Positions 16,022 through 24,083 of a stretch of 60,558 nt of DNA are shown piece by piece. Source of the DNA: Nonomuraea indica (lineage in GTDB: Bacteria; Actinomycetota; Actinomycetes; Streptosporangiales; Streptosporangiaceae). The position numbers were made by a program, and so were the translations under genes. The first letter of the stretch is position 1. Every line of letters begins with the position of its first letter. The DNA is taken from NCBI RefSeq assembly GCF_002850745.1, contig NZ_KZ559484.1, forward strand, positions 38,789 to 99,346. The letters run 5' to 3'. The notes beneath the pieces are model-generated. The model made no database searches, was not told where the DNA came from, and saw only the letters and a list, made by a program, of their open reading frames with translations.

Positions 16022-17401
16022 ATGAGCACTCACTATGACGTCGTCGTTCTCGGTGCGGGGCCGGGAGGCTACACGGCAGCTGTCCGTTCGGCCCAGCTCG
16101 GTCTGCGCACCGCGGTCGTCGAGGAGAAATACTGGGGTGGCGTCTGCCTGAACGTGGGCTGCATCCCGTCCAAGGCGCTGCTGCGCAACGCCGAGCTGGC
16201 CCACATCTTCCACAAGGAGGCCAAGACCTTCGGCATCAGCGGCGAGGTCTCCTTCGACTACGGCGCCGCCTTCACGCGCAGCCGCAAGGTGGCGGACGGC
16301 CGGGTCAAGGGCGTGCACTACCTGATGAAGAAGAACGGCATCACGGAGTACGACGGCCGGGGCGCCTTCCTCGACGCCAACACGCTCCAGGTCAACGGCG
16401 AGACCATCACCTTCGACCACTGCATCATCGCCACGGGCGCCACCACCAGGCTCATCCCCGGCACGACGCTGTCGGAGCGGGTGGTGACGTACGAGGAGCA
16501 GATCATGACCGATCAGCTCCCCGGCAGCATCATCATCGCGGGCGCGGGCGCCATCGGCGTGGAGTTCGCGTACGTCATGCACAACTACGGCGTCAAGGTC
16601 ACCATCGTCGAGTTCCTCGACCGCGTGGTGCCTCTGGAGGACGCGGAGGTGTCGGCGGAGCTGGCCAAGCGCTACAAGCGGCTCGGCATCGACATCATGA
16701 CCTCGACCCGGGTCGACTCCATCGACGACACGGGCTCCTCCGTCAAGGTGACGGTCACGCGTGACGGTCAGCAGCAGGTGCTCGAGGCCGACAAGGTCAT
16801 GCAGGCGATCGGCTTCCAGCCGCGGGTCGACGGCTACGGCCTGGAGAAGACCGGCGTGGCGCTCACCGACCGGGGCGCCATCGCGATCGACGGCCGGTGC
16901 CGGACGAACGTGCCGCACATCTTCGCGATCGGCGACGTCACGGCCAAGCTCATGCTGGCCCACGCCGCCGAGTCCATGGGCATCGTCGCGGCCGAGACCA
17001 TCGGCGACGCCGAGACCATGGAGCTCGACTACGTGATGATCCCGCGGGCGACCTACTGCCAGCCGCAGGTGGCGAGCTTCGGCTACACCGAGGCGCAGGC
17101 GCGCGACCTGGGCTACGACGTGAAGGTGGCCAAGTTCCCGTTCACGGCCAACGGCAAGGCGCACGGCCTGGGCGACGCCAACGGCTTCGTCAAGATCGTG
17201 AGTGACGGGAAGTACGGCGAGCTGCTCGGCGCCCACCTCATCGGCCCCGAGGTGACGGAGCTGCTGCCCGAGCTGACCCTCGCCCAGCAGTGGGACCTGA
17301 CCGTGCACGAGGTGGCGCGCAACGTCCACGCCCACCCCACGCTCGGCGAGGCGGTCAAGGAGGCGATCCACGGCCTGGCCGGACACATGATCAACATGTG
17401 A
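16022..17401 (+). CDS. lpdA: Dihydrolipoyl dehydrogenase (E3)
   Basis: Flavoprotein disulfide reductase that reoxidises lipoamide in 2-oxo acid dehydrogenase complexes, using FAD and NAD. 459 residues. FAD loop GAGPGGYTAA (about 11-20), redox cysteines 42 and 47 in GGVCLNVGCIPSK, NAD loop GAGAIGVEFAYV near 180, and C-terminal HAHPTLGEA supplying the His-Glu catalytic pair. The ATG at 16022 lies 7 bases after TATGGT (16009-16014) with no ribosome site, so the message is probably leaderless. Monocistronic; a strong hairpin follows. Confidence 0.95.
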   Translation: MSTHYDVVVLGAGPGGYTAAVRSAQLGLRTAVVEEKYWGGVCLNVGCIPSKALLRNAELAHIFHKEAKTFGISGEVSFDYGAAFTRSRKVADGRVKGVHYLMKKNGITEYDGRGAFLDANTLQVNGETITFDHCIIATGATTRLIPGTTLSERVVTYEEQIMTDQLPGSIIIAGAGAIGVEFAYVMHNYGVKVTIVEFLDRVVPLEDAEVSAELAKRYKRLGIDIMTSTRVDSIDDTGSSVKVTVTRDGQQQVLEADKVMQAIGFQPRVDGYGLEKTGVALTDRGAIAIDGRCRTNVPHIFAIGDVTAKLMLAHAAESMGIVAAETIGDAETMELDYVMIPRATYCQPQVASFGYTEAQARDLGYDVKVAKFPFTANGKAHGLGDANGFVKIVSDGKYGELLGAHLIGPEVTELLPELTLAQQWDLTVHEVARNVHAHPTLGEAVKEAIHGLAGHMINM

Positions 17402-17417
17402 CGACCGCCACGGAGGA

Positions 17418-17446
17418 TGATCGGTACGGCGTCGCCGTACCGATCA
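17418..17446. terminator. Bidirectional hairpin terminator
   Basis: Perfect 13-bp inverted repeat (17418-17430 with 17434-17446), 3-base loop, between the convergent lpdA and DUF1772 genes, 16 bp after the lpdA stop and 8 bp before the other stop. Confidence 0.7.
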
Positions 17447-17454
17447 CGGGCGGT

Positions 17455-17910
17455 TCACGAGAGGTGGAGCCCGACCGCGGCCAGCACCAGCGCCACGGTG
17501 CAGGCGAGGGAGCGCAGGTGGTTCCACCGGAGCCAGCGCGGGGAGTAGCCGGCCCAGTCCACGCCGCCCGCTTCGAGCGCGTTGTTGAGCGGCACGTTGA
17601 CCGCCGCCGTCGGCACGAAGGCGCCGAGGAAGTAGACCACCGCCGCGGCGACGAAGAGAGCGCCGGCGGTCGCGTCTCCGTCGCCCATGAGCAGCAGCAC
17701 ACCGGTGGCCAGTGAGGCGATCGGCGCGAGCAGGTAGGACGACAGGAACCACGGGTTCAGGATCTTGATGTTGACGCCGCGCATGGCGGCGGTCGCCTCG
17801 GCGGGGCCCGCGGCGTCGAGGCCCTGGATGACGGCCGTGGAGAAGGCGAAGAAGACGCCCGCCATGAGGCCGTTCGCCAGCACGGCCAGAATCGCGAGAA
17901 CGGGGAGCAT
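17455..17910 (-). CDS. DUF1772 / anthrone-oxygenase-like membrane protein
   Basis: 151 residues, four hydrophobic helices. The N-terminal LANGLMAGVFFAFSTAVIQGL and the NIKILNPWF and AAVNVPLNNALE motifs match the DUF1772 family, which includes anthrone oxygenases acting without cofactor. In actinomycetes most members are uncharacterised. Monocistronic and convergent with lpdA. Confidence 0.75.
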   Translation of the reverse strand: MLPVLAILAVLANGLMAGVFFAFSTAVIQGLDAAGPAEATAAMRGVNIKILNPWFLSSYLLAPIASLATGVLLLMGDGDATAGALFVAAAVVYFLGAFVPTAAVNVPLNNALEAGGVDWAGYSPRWLRWNHLRSLACTVALVLAAVGLHLS

Positions 17911-17994
17911 GCCCCGATGATCGCAGCCGGCGCCGGCCGCGCACTACCTGGGAGGTAGTCGCGGCGCCGGCGCCCGCGGGGGCAGGATGCCCGG

Positions 17995-18366
17995 ATGGCG
18001 GGTGATGATCTGATCGTGGGTGTGGTGGCCGTCTTCTTCGCGGGGATGGGCGTCTACGGCCTGGTGGCGCCGGCCGCGCTGCTGGCTCCGTTCGGCACCC
18101 GGGTGGCCTCGGCGGAGGGGCGCAACGAGGTCAGGGCGGTCTACGGCGGGTTCGGGCTGGCCACGGCGCTGGCGCTGGCCCTGGCGGCGCTGGACGTGGG
18201 CACGCTGCGTGACGGCGTGCTGGTCGCGGTGGCGCTCGCGCTGGCGGGCATGGCGGCCGGCCGGGTCGTCTCCATGGTGCTGGAGCGCCCGGCGCGTTTC
18301 TATCCCACCGTGCTCTATCTGGTCGTCGAGGCGGGTCTCGCGCTGGCCCTGGTGGCCGTGCGCTGA
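17995..18366 (+). CDS. DUF4345 family small membrane protein
   Basis: 123 residues with four predicted membrane helices. The pattern GLVAPAALLAPFG followed by GRNEVRAVYGGFGLATALAL is characteristic of DUF4345. Function unknown. The start is an ATG without an obvious ribosome site. It is divergent from the DUF1772 gene, 84 bp away. Confidence 0.7.
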   Translation: MAGDDLIVGVVAVFFAGMGVYGLVAPAALLAPFGTRVASAEGRNEVRAVYGGFGLATALALALAALDVGTLRDGVLVAVALALAGMAAGRVVSMVLERPARFYPTVLYLVVEAGLALALVAVR

Positions 18367-18697
18367 ACCGCCGGTGGGCGAGGCGTGGGGGCCGGATACC
18401 ACCCCGGCCCCGCCACCGCCCGGCTTAGAAGCTCCGCGAAGAGTCGTCTGCGCCGGTCCGACAATACCCTCCGCTCCAGCTTGATCGCGCACAGTAATCA
18501 AAAAGTGATCCCAGAAAACTTCTCGGATTCCGCCTGGCGTCAATGATGCGCTCTGCCCGGATCGAGGCAGTAGAGTGCCGACATCGACAGTCCGTAGTCG
18601 GTCAATTACCAACCGTGGCAAATGCGGACACAGTCGATATAGCTCCGCGAAGCAGTCAAAGGGGGACACCCTCCCCTCGTCCGAAAGGGGGACAGAA
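18367..18697 (+). promoter_or_regulatory. Long leader of the 58-residue membrane protein, with a possible ribosome-site switch
   Basis: 331 bp, less GC-rich than its neighbours. TAGAGT at 18571-18576 could be a -10 element. Near the end the motif AAAGGGGGACA occurs twice (GGGGG at 18661-18665 and 18687-18691), separated by CTCCCC (18671-18676), which can pair with either copy. The second copy is the ribosome site, 6 bases before the ATG. Confidence 0.35.
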
Positions 18698-18874
18698 ATG
18701 CCGTCCCTGGCCCTTCTGAGCGCCGTATGCGTCATCGTCGCCATTCTCTGGCTCACCTACTACGCGATCAGGCGGCTGTCAGACGTCGCCCCGACGGCCA
18801 TCGCGGCCGTGATCGCCGCACTGGCGGCGCTGCTGACCGCCGCCGCCGACCTGTTCGGACTCCTGCCCATCTGA
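18698..18874 (+). CDS. Small two-helix membrane protein (58 residues)
   Basis: Two hydrophobic helices (about 4-25 and 33-52) joined by a short basic loop (YYAIRRLSD). No family recognised. AAAGGGGG six bases upstream of the ATG is a strong ribosome site, and the reading frame shows normal codon bias. The long upstream region suggests regulation. Confidence 0.55.
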   Translation: MPSLALLSAVCVIVAILWLTYYAIRRLSDVAPTAIAAVIAALAALLTAAADLFGLLPI

Positions 18875-18936
18875 CCCGCGACCGCATCGCCTCCCTCCGC
18901 CCAGAGGCGGGGGGAGGCCCGTGAACGGAGCAGGCG

Positions 18937-19260
18937 CTAGTGACCGCCGCCCGCCAGGTTCAGGCCGACGACGCCGCAGACGATGAGGGCGATCGACACG
19001 ATCCGCACCGGCGAGGCCGCCTCGCCGAGCAGCGCCATCCCGAGCACGGCCGTGCCCACCGCGCCGATGCCGGTCCACACCGCGTACGCCGTGCCGACGT
19101 CCAGGCTCTTCAGCGCGTACGCGAGCAGGCCGAAGCTCAGCAGCGCGAACGTGACGAACCCCGCGCTCGGCAGCGGCCGGGAGAACCCTTCGCTGAGCTT
19201 GAGCGAGTAGGCCATGGCGACCTCGAACAGACCGGCGACGACGACCACGAACCAGGCCAT
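18937..19260 (-). CDS. Small multidrug resistance (SMR) family exporter, SugE/Gdx-like
   Basis: 107 residues, four helices; works as a dual-topology dimer exchanging protons for small cations. The essential Glu13 is present (GLFEVAM). Ser42 and Lys51 and the VGTAYAVWTGIGAVGT motif group it with guanidinium exporters (Gdx) rather than EmrE. The Trp16 usually seen in Gdx proteins is a methionine here. GGAGCCGTC precedes the ATG; an upstream in-frame start would add 5 residues. No guanidine riboswitch is visible in the short leader. Confidence 0.82.
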   Translation of the reverse strand: MAWFVVVVAGLFEVAMAYSLKLSEGFSRPLPSAGFVTFALLSFGLLAYALKSLDVGTAYAVWTGIGAVGTAVLGMALLGEAASPVRIVSIALIVCGVVGLNLAGGGH

Positions 19261-19348
19261 GACGGCTCCTTCCACGATCAGGGAGCGTCGTCTTGGCAGA
19301 CCGGGTACGGCGCGTCTCGTCCGGGCGGGTCCCGGGGCGGGCCCGCGT

Positions 19349-21292
19349 TCAGGTCAACGGCTCCCGTTCCGGCCCGATTCCCGCACCGGGCGAGTCGAGG
19401 CTGAGCAGGCGGGCCAGCCGGCCGCCCGGCCGGGCCATCAGCTCGGCGTAGCCGCCCTGCTCGGCCACCACGCCCTCCTCCAGCAGCACGATGTGGTCGG
19501 CGCGGCGGATCGTGGCGGGGCGGTGGGCGACGACCAGCGTGGCCCGGCGGGCGGCCGCCGCCTCCAGGGCGCGGGCGAGGCGGGCCTCGTTCTCCGGGTC
19601 GAGGTTGGCCACCGCCTCGTCCAGGACGAGCACGGGCGGGTCACCGGCCAGCGCCCTGGCGATGGCCACGCGCGCCCGCTGCCCGCCGGACAGGGCGACG
19701 CCGCGCTCGCCGGCGGTCGTGGCCGGATCCAGGTCGAGCTGCGCCGTGCGCAGCGCCGCGGTCACGTCGGCACCGGGGGTGCCGAGGCGCACGTTGTCCG
19801 CCACCGTGCCGGCGAACAGGTGCACGTCCTGCGGCACCACGCTGACGTGGGCCGGCAGGTCGGCGATGCGGTCCAGCGGGACGCCGCCGACCAGGATGCG
19901 CCCGCCGTCGGGGTCCCAGTACCGCAGCAGCAGCGACACGCAGGTCGACTTGCCCGCGCCCGAGGCGCCCACCAGGGCGACCGTCTGGCCGGGCGCCACC
20001 GTGAACGACACGCCGCGCAGCACCTCGGGGCCGTCCGGCGTGTAGCGGAAGCGCACGTCCTCGAAGACCACGGCGTACGGCTCGGCCGGCGGCACCGGGT
20101 CGCGCGGCGCGGCGACGTTGGCCGGGGCGGTGACGAGAGTGTGCACCCGCCCGGCAGCCGCCCGCAGCGTGCCGACCTCCTTGAGCAGCAGCGCCACCTG
20201 CGCGGCCGGGCCGAGCGAACCGGCCGCGACCACCATCGCGAGCGGGCCGTCGGCCACGGCCAGCTCGCCGGAGCGCACCAGCAGGGCCACGACCAGCAGC
20301 GTGCCCGCCGCGGCCAGCGCCAGCAGGCCGTCGATCAGCGCCGCCTCGGCCCCGCCGCGCGCCGCCGCGGCGGCCTGGGCGCGGGCCAGGGCGCGCGTCC
20401 GCCGGGCCAGCAGCCCCCTGCGCCGGTCGAGCGCGCCGAACGCGGTCAGCTCCCGCAGCCCCTGGACGGTGTCCACGATGTCGGAGGTCAGCTCGGCCGT
20501 GGCCGCGCGCAGCTCGTCACCGTGCCGGCGTGACACGCGACGCAGCCACAGCGGCAGCGTGAGCACGCCCAGCGCGACCGGCAGGCAGACGACGAGCAGC
20601 CACGGGTGCAGCGCCGCCGCGACGGCCGTGCCCGCGGCCAGCACCACCGAGCCGGTGATGAGCTGGGCGAGTGTGTGGGCGAACAGCCACTCCAGCGTCT
20701 CCACGTCCGACAGCAGGGCGGCGGACAGGTCGCCGGTGCGCCGTCCGAGCACCCGGGCCGGGGCGATGCGGGCCACGGCGTCGTACACCTGGCCGCGCAG
20801 CCCGGCCAGCACCAGATAGGCCAGGTCGTGCGAGACGTACATCTCCCACCACGTCGCGACGGTCACCACCAGCACCAGCACGCCCAGCACGGCGGCGAGC
20901 GGGCCGAGCGGGGTCGGCACGCCGGCGACGACCCGGCCGAGCAGCCAGGCGGAGCCGGCGGCGGCCGCCAGGGTGGCGGTCTGGCCGGCGAGGTTCGCGA
21001 TCAGCGTGGCGGTGAACGAACGGCGGTGGCCGCCCACGGCCCCCGCCAGCCACCGCATCGGCGAGCGCGCCGCGGCGGCCGCACCCGCGTCCGTGGCACC
21101 CGTTCTGTCCGGCGCGGTCATGCCCGCCTCCGTGGCGTCGGTCCTGTCCGGCGCGGTCATGCCCGCCTCCGTGGCGTCGGTGCTGGTCGGCGCGGTCATG
21201 CCCGCCTCCGTGGCGTCGGTGCTGGTCGGCGCGGTCATGCCCGCCTCCGTGGCCTGGGTTCTGGTCGGCGTGGGTCCGGTCCGGCGGGTCAC
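19349..21292 (-). CDS. ABC transporter, fused permease-ATPase (second subunit)
   Basis: 647 residues: a low-complexity N-terminal extension (about 1-75, with four 13-residue repeats), six transmembrane helices (about 85-380), then a nucleotide-binding domain with Walker A GASGAGKST, signature LSGGQRARVA and Walker B VLVLDEAVANLD. GTG start overlapping the upstream gene's stop (GTGA), so it forms a heterodimer with the preceding protein. CydC-like in sequence, but no cytochrome bd genes are nearby. Next to a siderophore-type importer it may resemble YbtP/YbtQ metallophore transporters; this is inference. Confidence 0.85.
   Translation of the reverse strand: MTRRTGPTPTRTQATEAGMTAPTSTDATEAGMTAPTSTDATEAGMTAPDRTDATEAGMTAPDRTGATDAGAAAAARSPMRWLAGAVGGHRRSFTATLIANLAGQTATLAAAAGSAWLLGRVVAGVPTPLGPLAAVLGVLVLVVTVATWWEMYVSHDLAYLVLAGLRGQVYDAVARIAPARVLGRRTGDLSAALLSDVETLEWLFAHTLAQLITGSVVLAAGTAVAAALHPWLLVVCLPVALGVLTLPLWLRRVSRRHGDELRAATAELTSDIVDTVQGLRELTAFGALDRRRGLLARRTRALARAQAAAAARGGAEAALIDGLLALAAAGTLLVVALLVRSGELAVADGPLAMVVAAGSLGPAAQVALLLKEVGTLRAAAGRVHTLVTAPANVAAPRDPVPPAEPYAVVFEDVRFRYTPDGPEVLRGVSFTVAPGQTVALVGASGAGKSTCVSLLLRYWDPDGGRILVGGVPLDRIADLPAHVSVVPQDVHLFAGTVADNVRLGTPGADVTAALRTAQLDLDPATTAGERGVALSGGQRARVAIARALAGDPPVLVLDEAVANLDPENEARLARALEAAAARRATLVVAHRPATIRRADHIVLLEEGVVAEQGGYAELMARPGGRLARLLSLDSPGAGIGPEREPLT
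21095..21250 (-). repeat. Four in-frame 39-bp tandem repeats
   Basis: Each unit encodes TEAGMTAP followed by TSTDA, DRTDA or DRTGA, giving 13-residue repeats at residues 15-66 of the second ABC subunit. Every unit carries an in-frame ATG, so shorter products are possible. The units are nearly identical, pointing to recent expansion by slippage. Confidence 0.9.
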
Positions 21293-22986
21293 GTGCGCAC
21301 CTCCTGGGCGGAGAGCAGGCGGTGGTAGGCGCCCGCGGCGGCGGTCAGCGTCGCGTGGTCGCCGCTCTCGATCACCGCGCCGCCGTCCAGCACGACGATG
21401 CGGCGCACGTCCCTGACCACGGCCAGGCGGTGGGCGACGAGCAGGCAGGTACGGCCGCGCCGCAGCCTGGCCAGTGCCTCCTCGGTGCGCGGATCGACGT
21501 GGGAGGTGGCCTCGTCCAGGAGCAGCACGGGCGCGTCGGCCAGCAGGGCGCGGGCGATGGCCAGCCGTTGCCGCTGCCCGCCGGACAGGGTCGCGCCGCG
21601 CTCGCCGAGCGGGGTGGCGTACCCCTGCGGGAGCGCGGCGACGAAGTCGTGGGCGTGCGCGAGCCGCGCGGCGCGCTCCAGGTCGGCGTCGGAGGCGTCC
21701 GGGCGGGCCAGCCGCAGGTTGTCGGCCACGGTGCCGTGGAACAGGTAGGTGTCCTGGGCCACCACGGCGATGCCGGCGCGCAGCGTGGCCAGCGTCAGCT
21801 CGCCCAGCGGCCGGCCGCCGACGCTGATGACGCCCGCGTCCGGGTCGTGGTGGCGCTGGAGCAGCGCGGCCAGCGTGGACTTGCCCGCGCCGGACGGGCC
21901 CACCACCGCGACGGTCTCCCCGGCCGGGACGGTGAAGGAGACGTTCCGTACGGCCGGCCGCCCGGCGCCCGGGTAGGTGAAGGTCACCCCGTCGAACCTG
22001 ATCTCGGGCCGGGCCGGGAACGCGGTGCCCGTGCCCCCGTCGCGCACCGCCGGCCGCGCCGACAGCAGTTCCTCCAGTCCGTCGGCGGCCGTGAGGCCCA
22101 GGTACCCGGCGTGCCACGAGTCCGACAGGCCGCGTACCGGACGGAAGCACTCGACGGCCACCACCAGCACCGCGAAGGCGCTCCACGCGTCGCCCGGCGC
22201 CGCGGCGACGGCCAGGACCGCCCCGGCGGTGCCCGCCTGGACGAAGAAGGCGCTGACCCCGCTCTCCACCAGCGAGATCCTGAGCTGGCCCATCGTCGTC
22301 AGGTAGAGCTCGCGGGCGCGGGTGGCCAGCTTCGCGCCGACCCTGCCGACCGCGCCGAAGGCGCGCAGCGTGGCCATGCCCTGCAGCGCCTCCAGGTAGT
22401 CGGCGGCCAGTTCGGCGAAGGCCGCCCACCGGGCCCGGCCCCTGCGCAGCAGGGTGGCGTCCCAGAATCTCGGCACGACGAGCACGCCGCCGACCGCCGC
22501 CGCGAGCACGGCGGCCGCGGGGGCGTGCACGGTGAACAGCCAGCCGACCAGCGCCAGGGGCACGCAGCAGGTCACGACCACCTGGGGCAGGTAGCGGCTG
22601 AAGTAGGCGTCCAGGCCCTCGACGCCGTCCACGAGCGTGGTCTGCACGCGGCCCGTCCGCGCGCCGGTCAGGTGGGCGGGCCCGAGCGCGCCGAGCCTGG
22701 CCACCAGCCGGTCGCGCAGCCGGGCCCGGATCAGCGCGCCCGCCCACGCGGCCACGCTCTCCCGGGCCCACAGCAGCAGCCCGCGCGCCGCGATGACGGC
22801 GAACGCCCAGGCCAGCAGGACGACCGCGGCGTCGTACCGGCCGGCGGCCAGCTCGCTCAGGGCGGCGGCGAGGAGCAACGCCTGGGACACGTAGGCGGCG
22901 GAGACGGCGAGGCCGACTCCGGCGCAGGCGGCGACGGGTGTCCGGACGTCGCCGGCGAGTTGGAGCAGCCGCCGGTGGACCATCAT
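21289..22986 (-). CDS. ABC transporter, fused permease-ATPase (first subunit)
   Basis: 565 residues: six transmembrane helices (about 15-300), then an ATPase domain with Walker A GPSGAGKST, signature LSGGQRQRLA and Walker B VLLLDEATSHVD. Resembles CydD-type and YbtP-type half transporters. ATG-ATG start at 22986 with GGGAAAGG about 9 bases upstream; longer in-frame starts would invade the regulatory palindrome. Coupled by GTGA to the second subunit. Divergent from a siderophore-type binding-protein gene 95 bp away, so the two operons probably share metal-responsive control. Confidence 0.85.
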   Translation of the reverse strand: MMVHRRLLQLAGDVRTPVAACAGVGLAVSAAYVSQALLLAAALSELAAGRYDAAVVLLAWAFAVIAARGLLLWARESVAAWAGALIRARLRDRLVARLGALGPAHLTGARTGRVQTTLVDGVEGLDAYFSRYLPQVVVTCCVPLALVGWLFTVHAPAAAVLAAAVGGVLVVPRFWDATLLRRGRARWAAFAELAADYLEALQGMATLRAFGAVGRVGAKLATRARELYLTTMGQLRISLVESGVSAFFVQAGTAGAVLAVAAAPGDAWSAFAVLVVAVECFRPVRGLSDSWHAGYLGLTAADGLEELLSARPAVRDGGTGTAFPARPEIRFDGVTFTYPGAGRPAVRNVSFTVPAGETVAVVGPSGAGKSTLAALLQRHHDPDAGVISVGGRPLGELTLATLRAGIAVVAQDTYLFHGTVADNLRLARPDASDADLERAARLAHAHDFVAALPQGYATPLGERGATLSGGQRQRLAIARALLADAPVLLLDEATSHVDPRTEEALARLRRGRTCLLVAHRLAVVRDVRRIVVLDGGAVIESGDHATLTAAAGAYHRLLSAQEVRT

Positions 22987-23033
22987 CGGCGGCGGCCTTT
23001 CCCTGGGACGGACTTTGCACACACAGCGATGAA

Positions 23034-23060
23034 TGGTAATCATTATCGGAACCATTTTCA
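23034..23060. promoter_or_regulatory. Fur-family-like (Zur/Fur) operator between divergent transport operons
   Basis: 23034-23048 reads TGGTAATCATTATCG, an imperfect 7-1-7 palindrome like Fur or Zur boxes. The overlapping reverse strand 23060-23046 reads TGAAAATGGTTCCGA, close to the actinobacterial Zur consensus TGAAAATCATTTTCA. It is AT-rich in a GC-rich region and lies 22 bp before the binding-protein start. It does not match an IdeR/DmdR iron box. Confidence 0.5.
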
Positions 23061-23081
23061 CCCTATTGGGGAGGATTGACG

Positions 23082-24083
23082 GTGATTCGTACCGGTGTGG
23101 CTGTGATGTTGCTGTTCACGGCCACATTGACCGCCTGCGGGCGGCAGGACGCCCCCGCGAGCACCCCCCGGCCGGCCACGCCGGCCGCCGCGGCCACGGC
23201 CACGGCCACGGCCACGACCCCCGTCACGGCGGTCCCGCCGTCGCTCACCGTCACCGACGCCTCGGGCAAGACGCTCACCCTGCCCGAGGCCCCCCGGCGG
23301 ATCGTCTGCCTGACCGGGATCTGCGACGACATGCTGGTGGAGCTGGGCCTGACGCCCGCCGCGACGGCCACGCCGAAGCTGCTGTCGCGGCCCGACTACC
23401 TCGGCGCCGCGGCGGCCCGGGTGCCGGTGATCCCCGGCGGGTTCGGCGCCGAGGACGTCGCCGCCATCGCCAGGGCCGAACCCGACCTCGTGATCGGCCT
23501 GGCGGGAGTGCACGACCAGCTGCGGGCGGCGGTGGAGAAGTTCGCGCCCCTGTGGGTGGTGAAGGTCGGCGACCACGAGGACTCGGTCGCCCACCTGCGC
23601 ACCCTCGCCGCGCTCACCGGTCGCGGAGCCCAGCAGGCCGAGGCCGAGACCCGCTTCCGCGCCAAGGTCGCCGAGGGCCTGGCCACCGCGCGGGCGAAGG
23701 GGCTCGACCGGGTGACCGCGCTCGCCATGTACGGCGGCTCGTCCGTGGGCGTCAACACCACCGACGACGTGCTGGGCGGATTCCTGTCCAGGTTCTTCGC
23801 CTACCCCTGGCCCAGCAAGGGCGGCGGTTTCGAGACCGCGCAGGCCTACAGCGTCGAGGAGATCCTGGCCAAGGCCCCGCAAGTGATCTTCGTGCAGTCG
23901 TTCGCGTTCGGCGGCGGCAAGCCCGTGACCGAGACCTACCGGGACAACCCCGTGTGGAAGCGCATCCCGGCCGTCGCCGGCGGCAAGGTGTTCGAGGTAC
24001 GGCCCGAGCTGTGGGCCTCGGGCCGGGGCACCCGGGCGTTCGGCATCATCCTCGACGAGGCGATCGCGAAGGCCGCGGGGTGA
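23082..24083 (+). CDS. Iron-chelate/metallophore ABC transporter substrate-binding lipoprotein
   Basis: 333 residues. Lipoprotein signal peptide ending LTAC near residue 20, a Thr/Ala/Pro-rich linker to about 48, then a class III (FepB/BtuF-like) two-lobed binding domain (PRRIVCLTGICDDMLVELGL; SVEEILAKAPQVIF). GTG at 23082 has GGGGAGGA 6 bases upstream; the TTG at 23076 is too close to it. Captures a metal chelate at the cell surface and feeds the FecCD pair downstream. Overlaps the first permease gene (GTGA). Whether the ligand is iron, zinc or a vitamin chelate is open. Confidence 0.85.
   Translation: MIRTGVAVMLLFTATLTACGRQDAPASTPRPATPAAAATATATATTPVTAVPPSLTVTDASGKTLTLPEAPRRIVCLTGICDDMLVELGLTPAATATPKLLSRPDYLGAAAARVPVIPGGFGAEDVAAIARAEPDLVIGLAGVHDQLRAAVEKFAPLWVVKVGDHEDSVAHLRTLAALTGRGAQQAEAETRFRAKVAEGLATARAKGLDRVTALAMYGGSSVGVNTTDDVLGGFLSRFFAYPWPSKGGGFETAQAYSVEEILAKAPQVIFVQSFAFGGGKPVTETYRDNPVWKRIPAVAGGKVFEVRPELWASGRGTRAFGIILDEAIAKAAG

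Noticed and set aside
19261..19348. Possible guanidine riboswitch before the SMR exporter
   Set aside because: The leader is under 90 bases and lacks the conserved ykkC motifs.
19349..22986. CydDC assignment for the ABC pair
   Set aside because: Sequence type fits, but no cytochrome bd genes are near and the siderophore-type importer next door makes a metal-chelate role at least as likely; left unnamed.
21293..23020. A 1223-codon minus-strand frame joining both ABC genes
   Set aside because: The upstream half is a frameshifted shadow of the first ABC gene; the real second gene starts at the GTG overlapping that gene's stop.
23034..23060. IdeR/DmdR iron box
   Set aside because: The 19-bp TTAGGTTAG-type pattern is absent; the palindrome fits Fur/Zur better.
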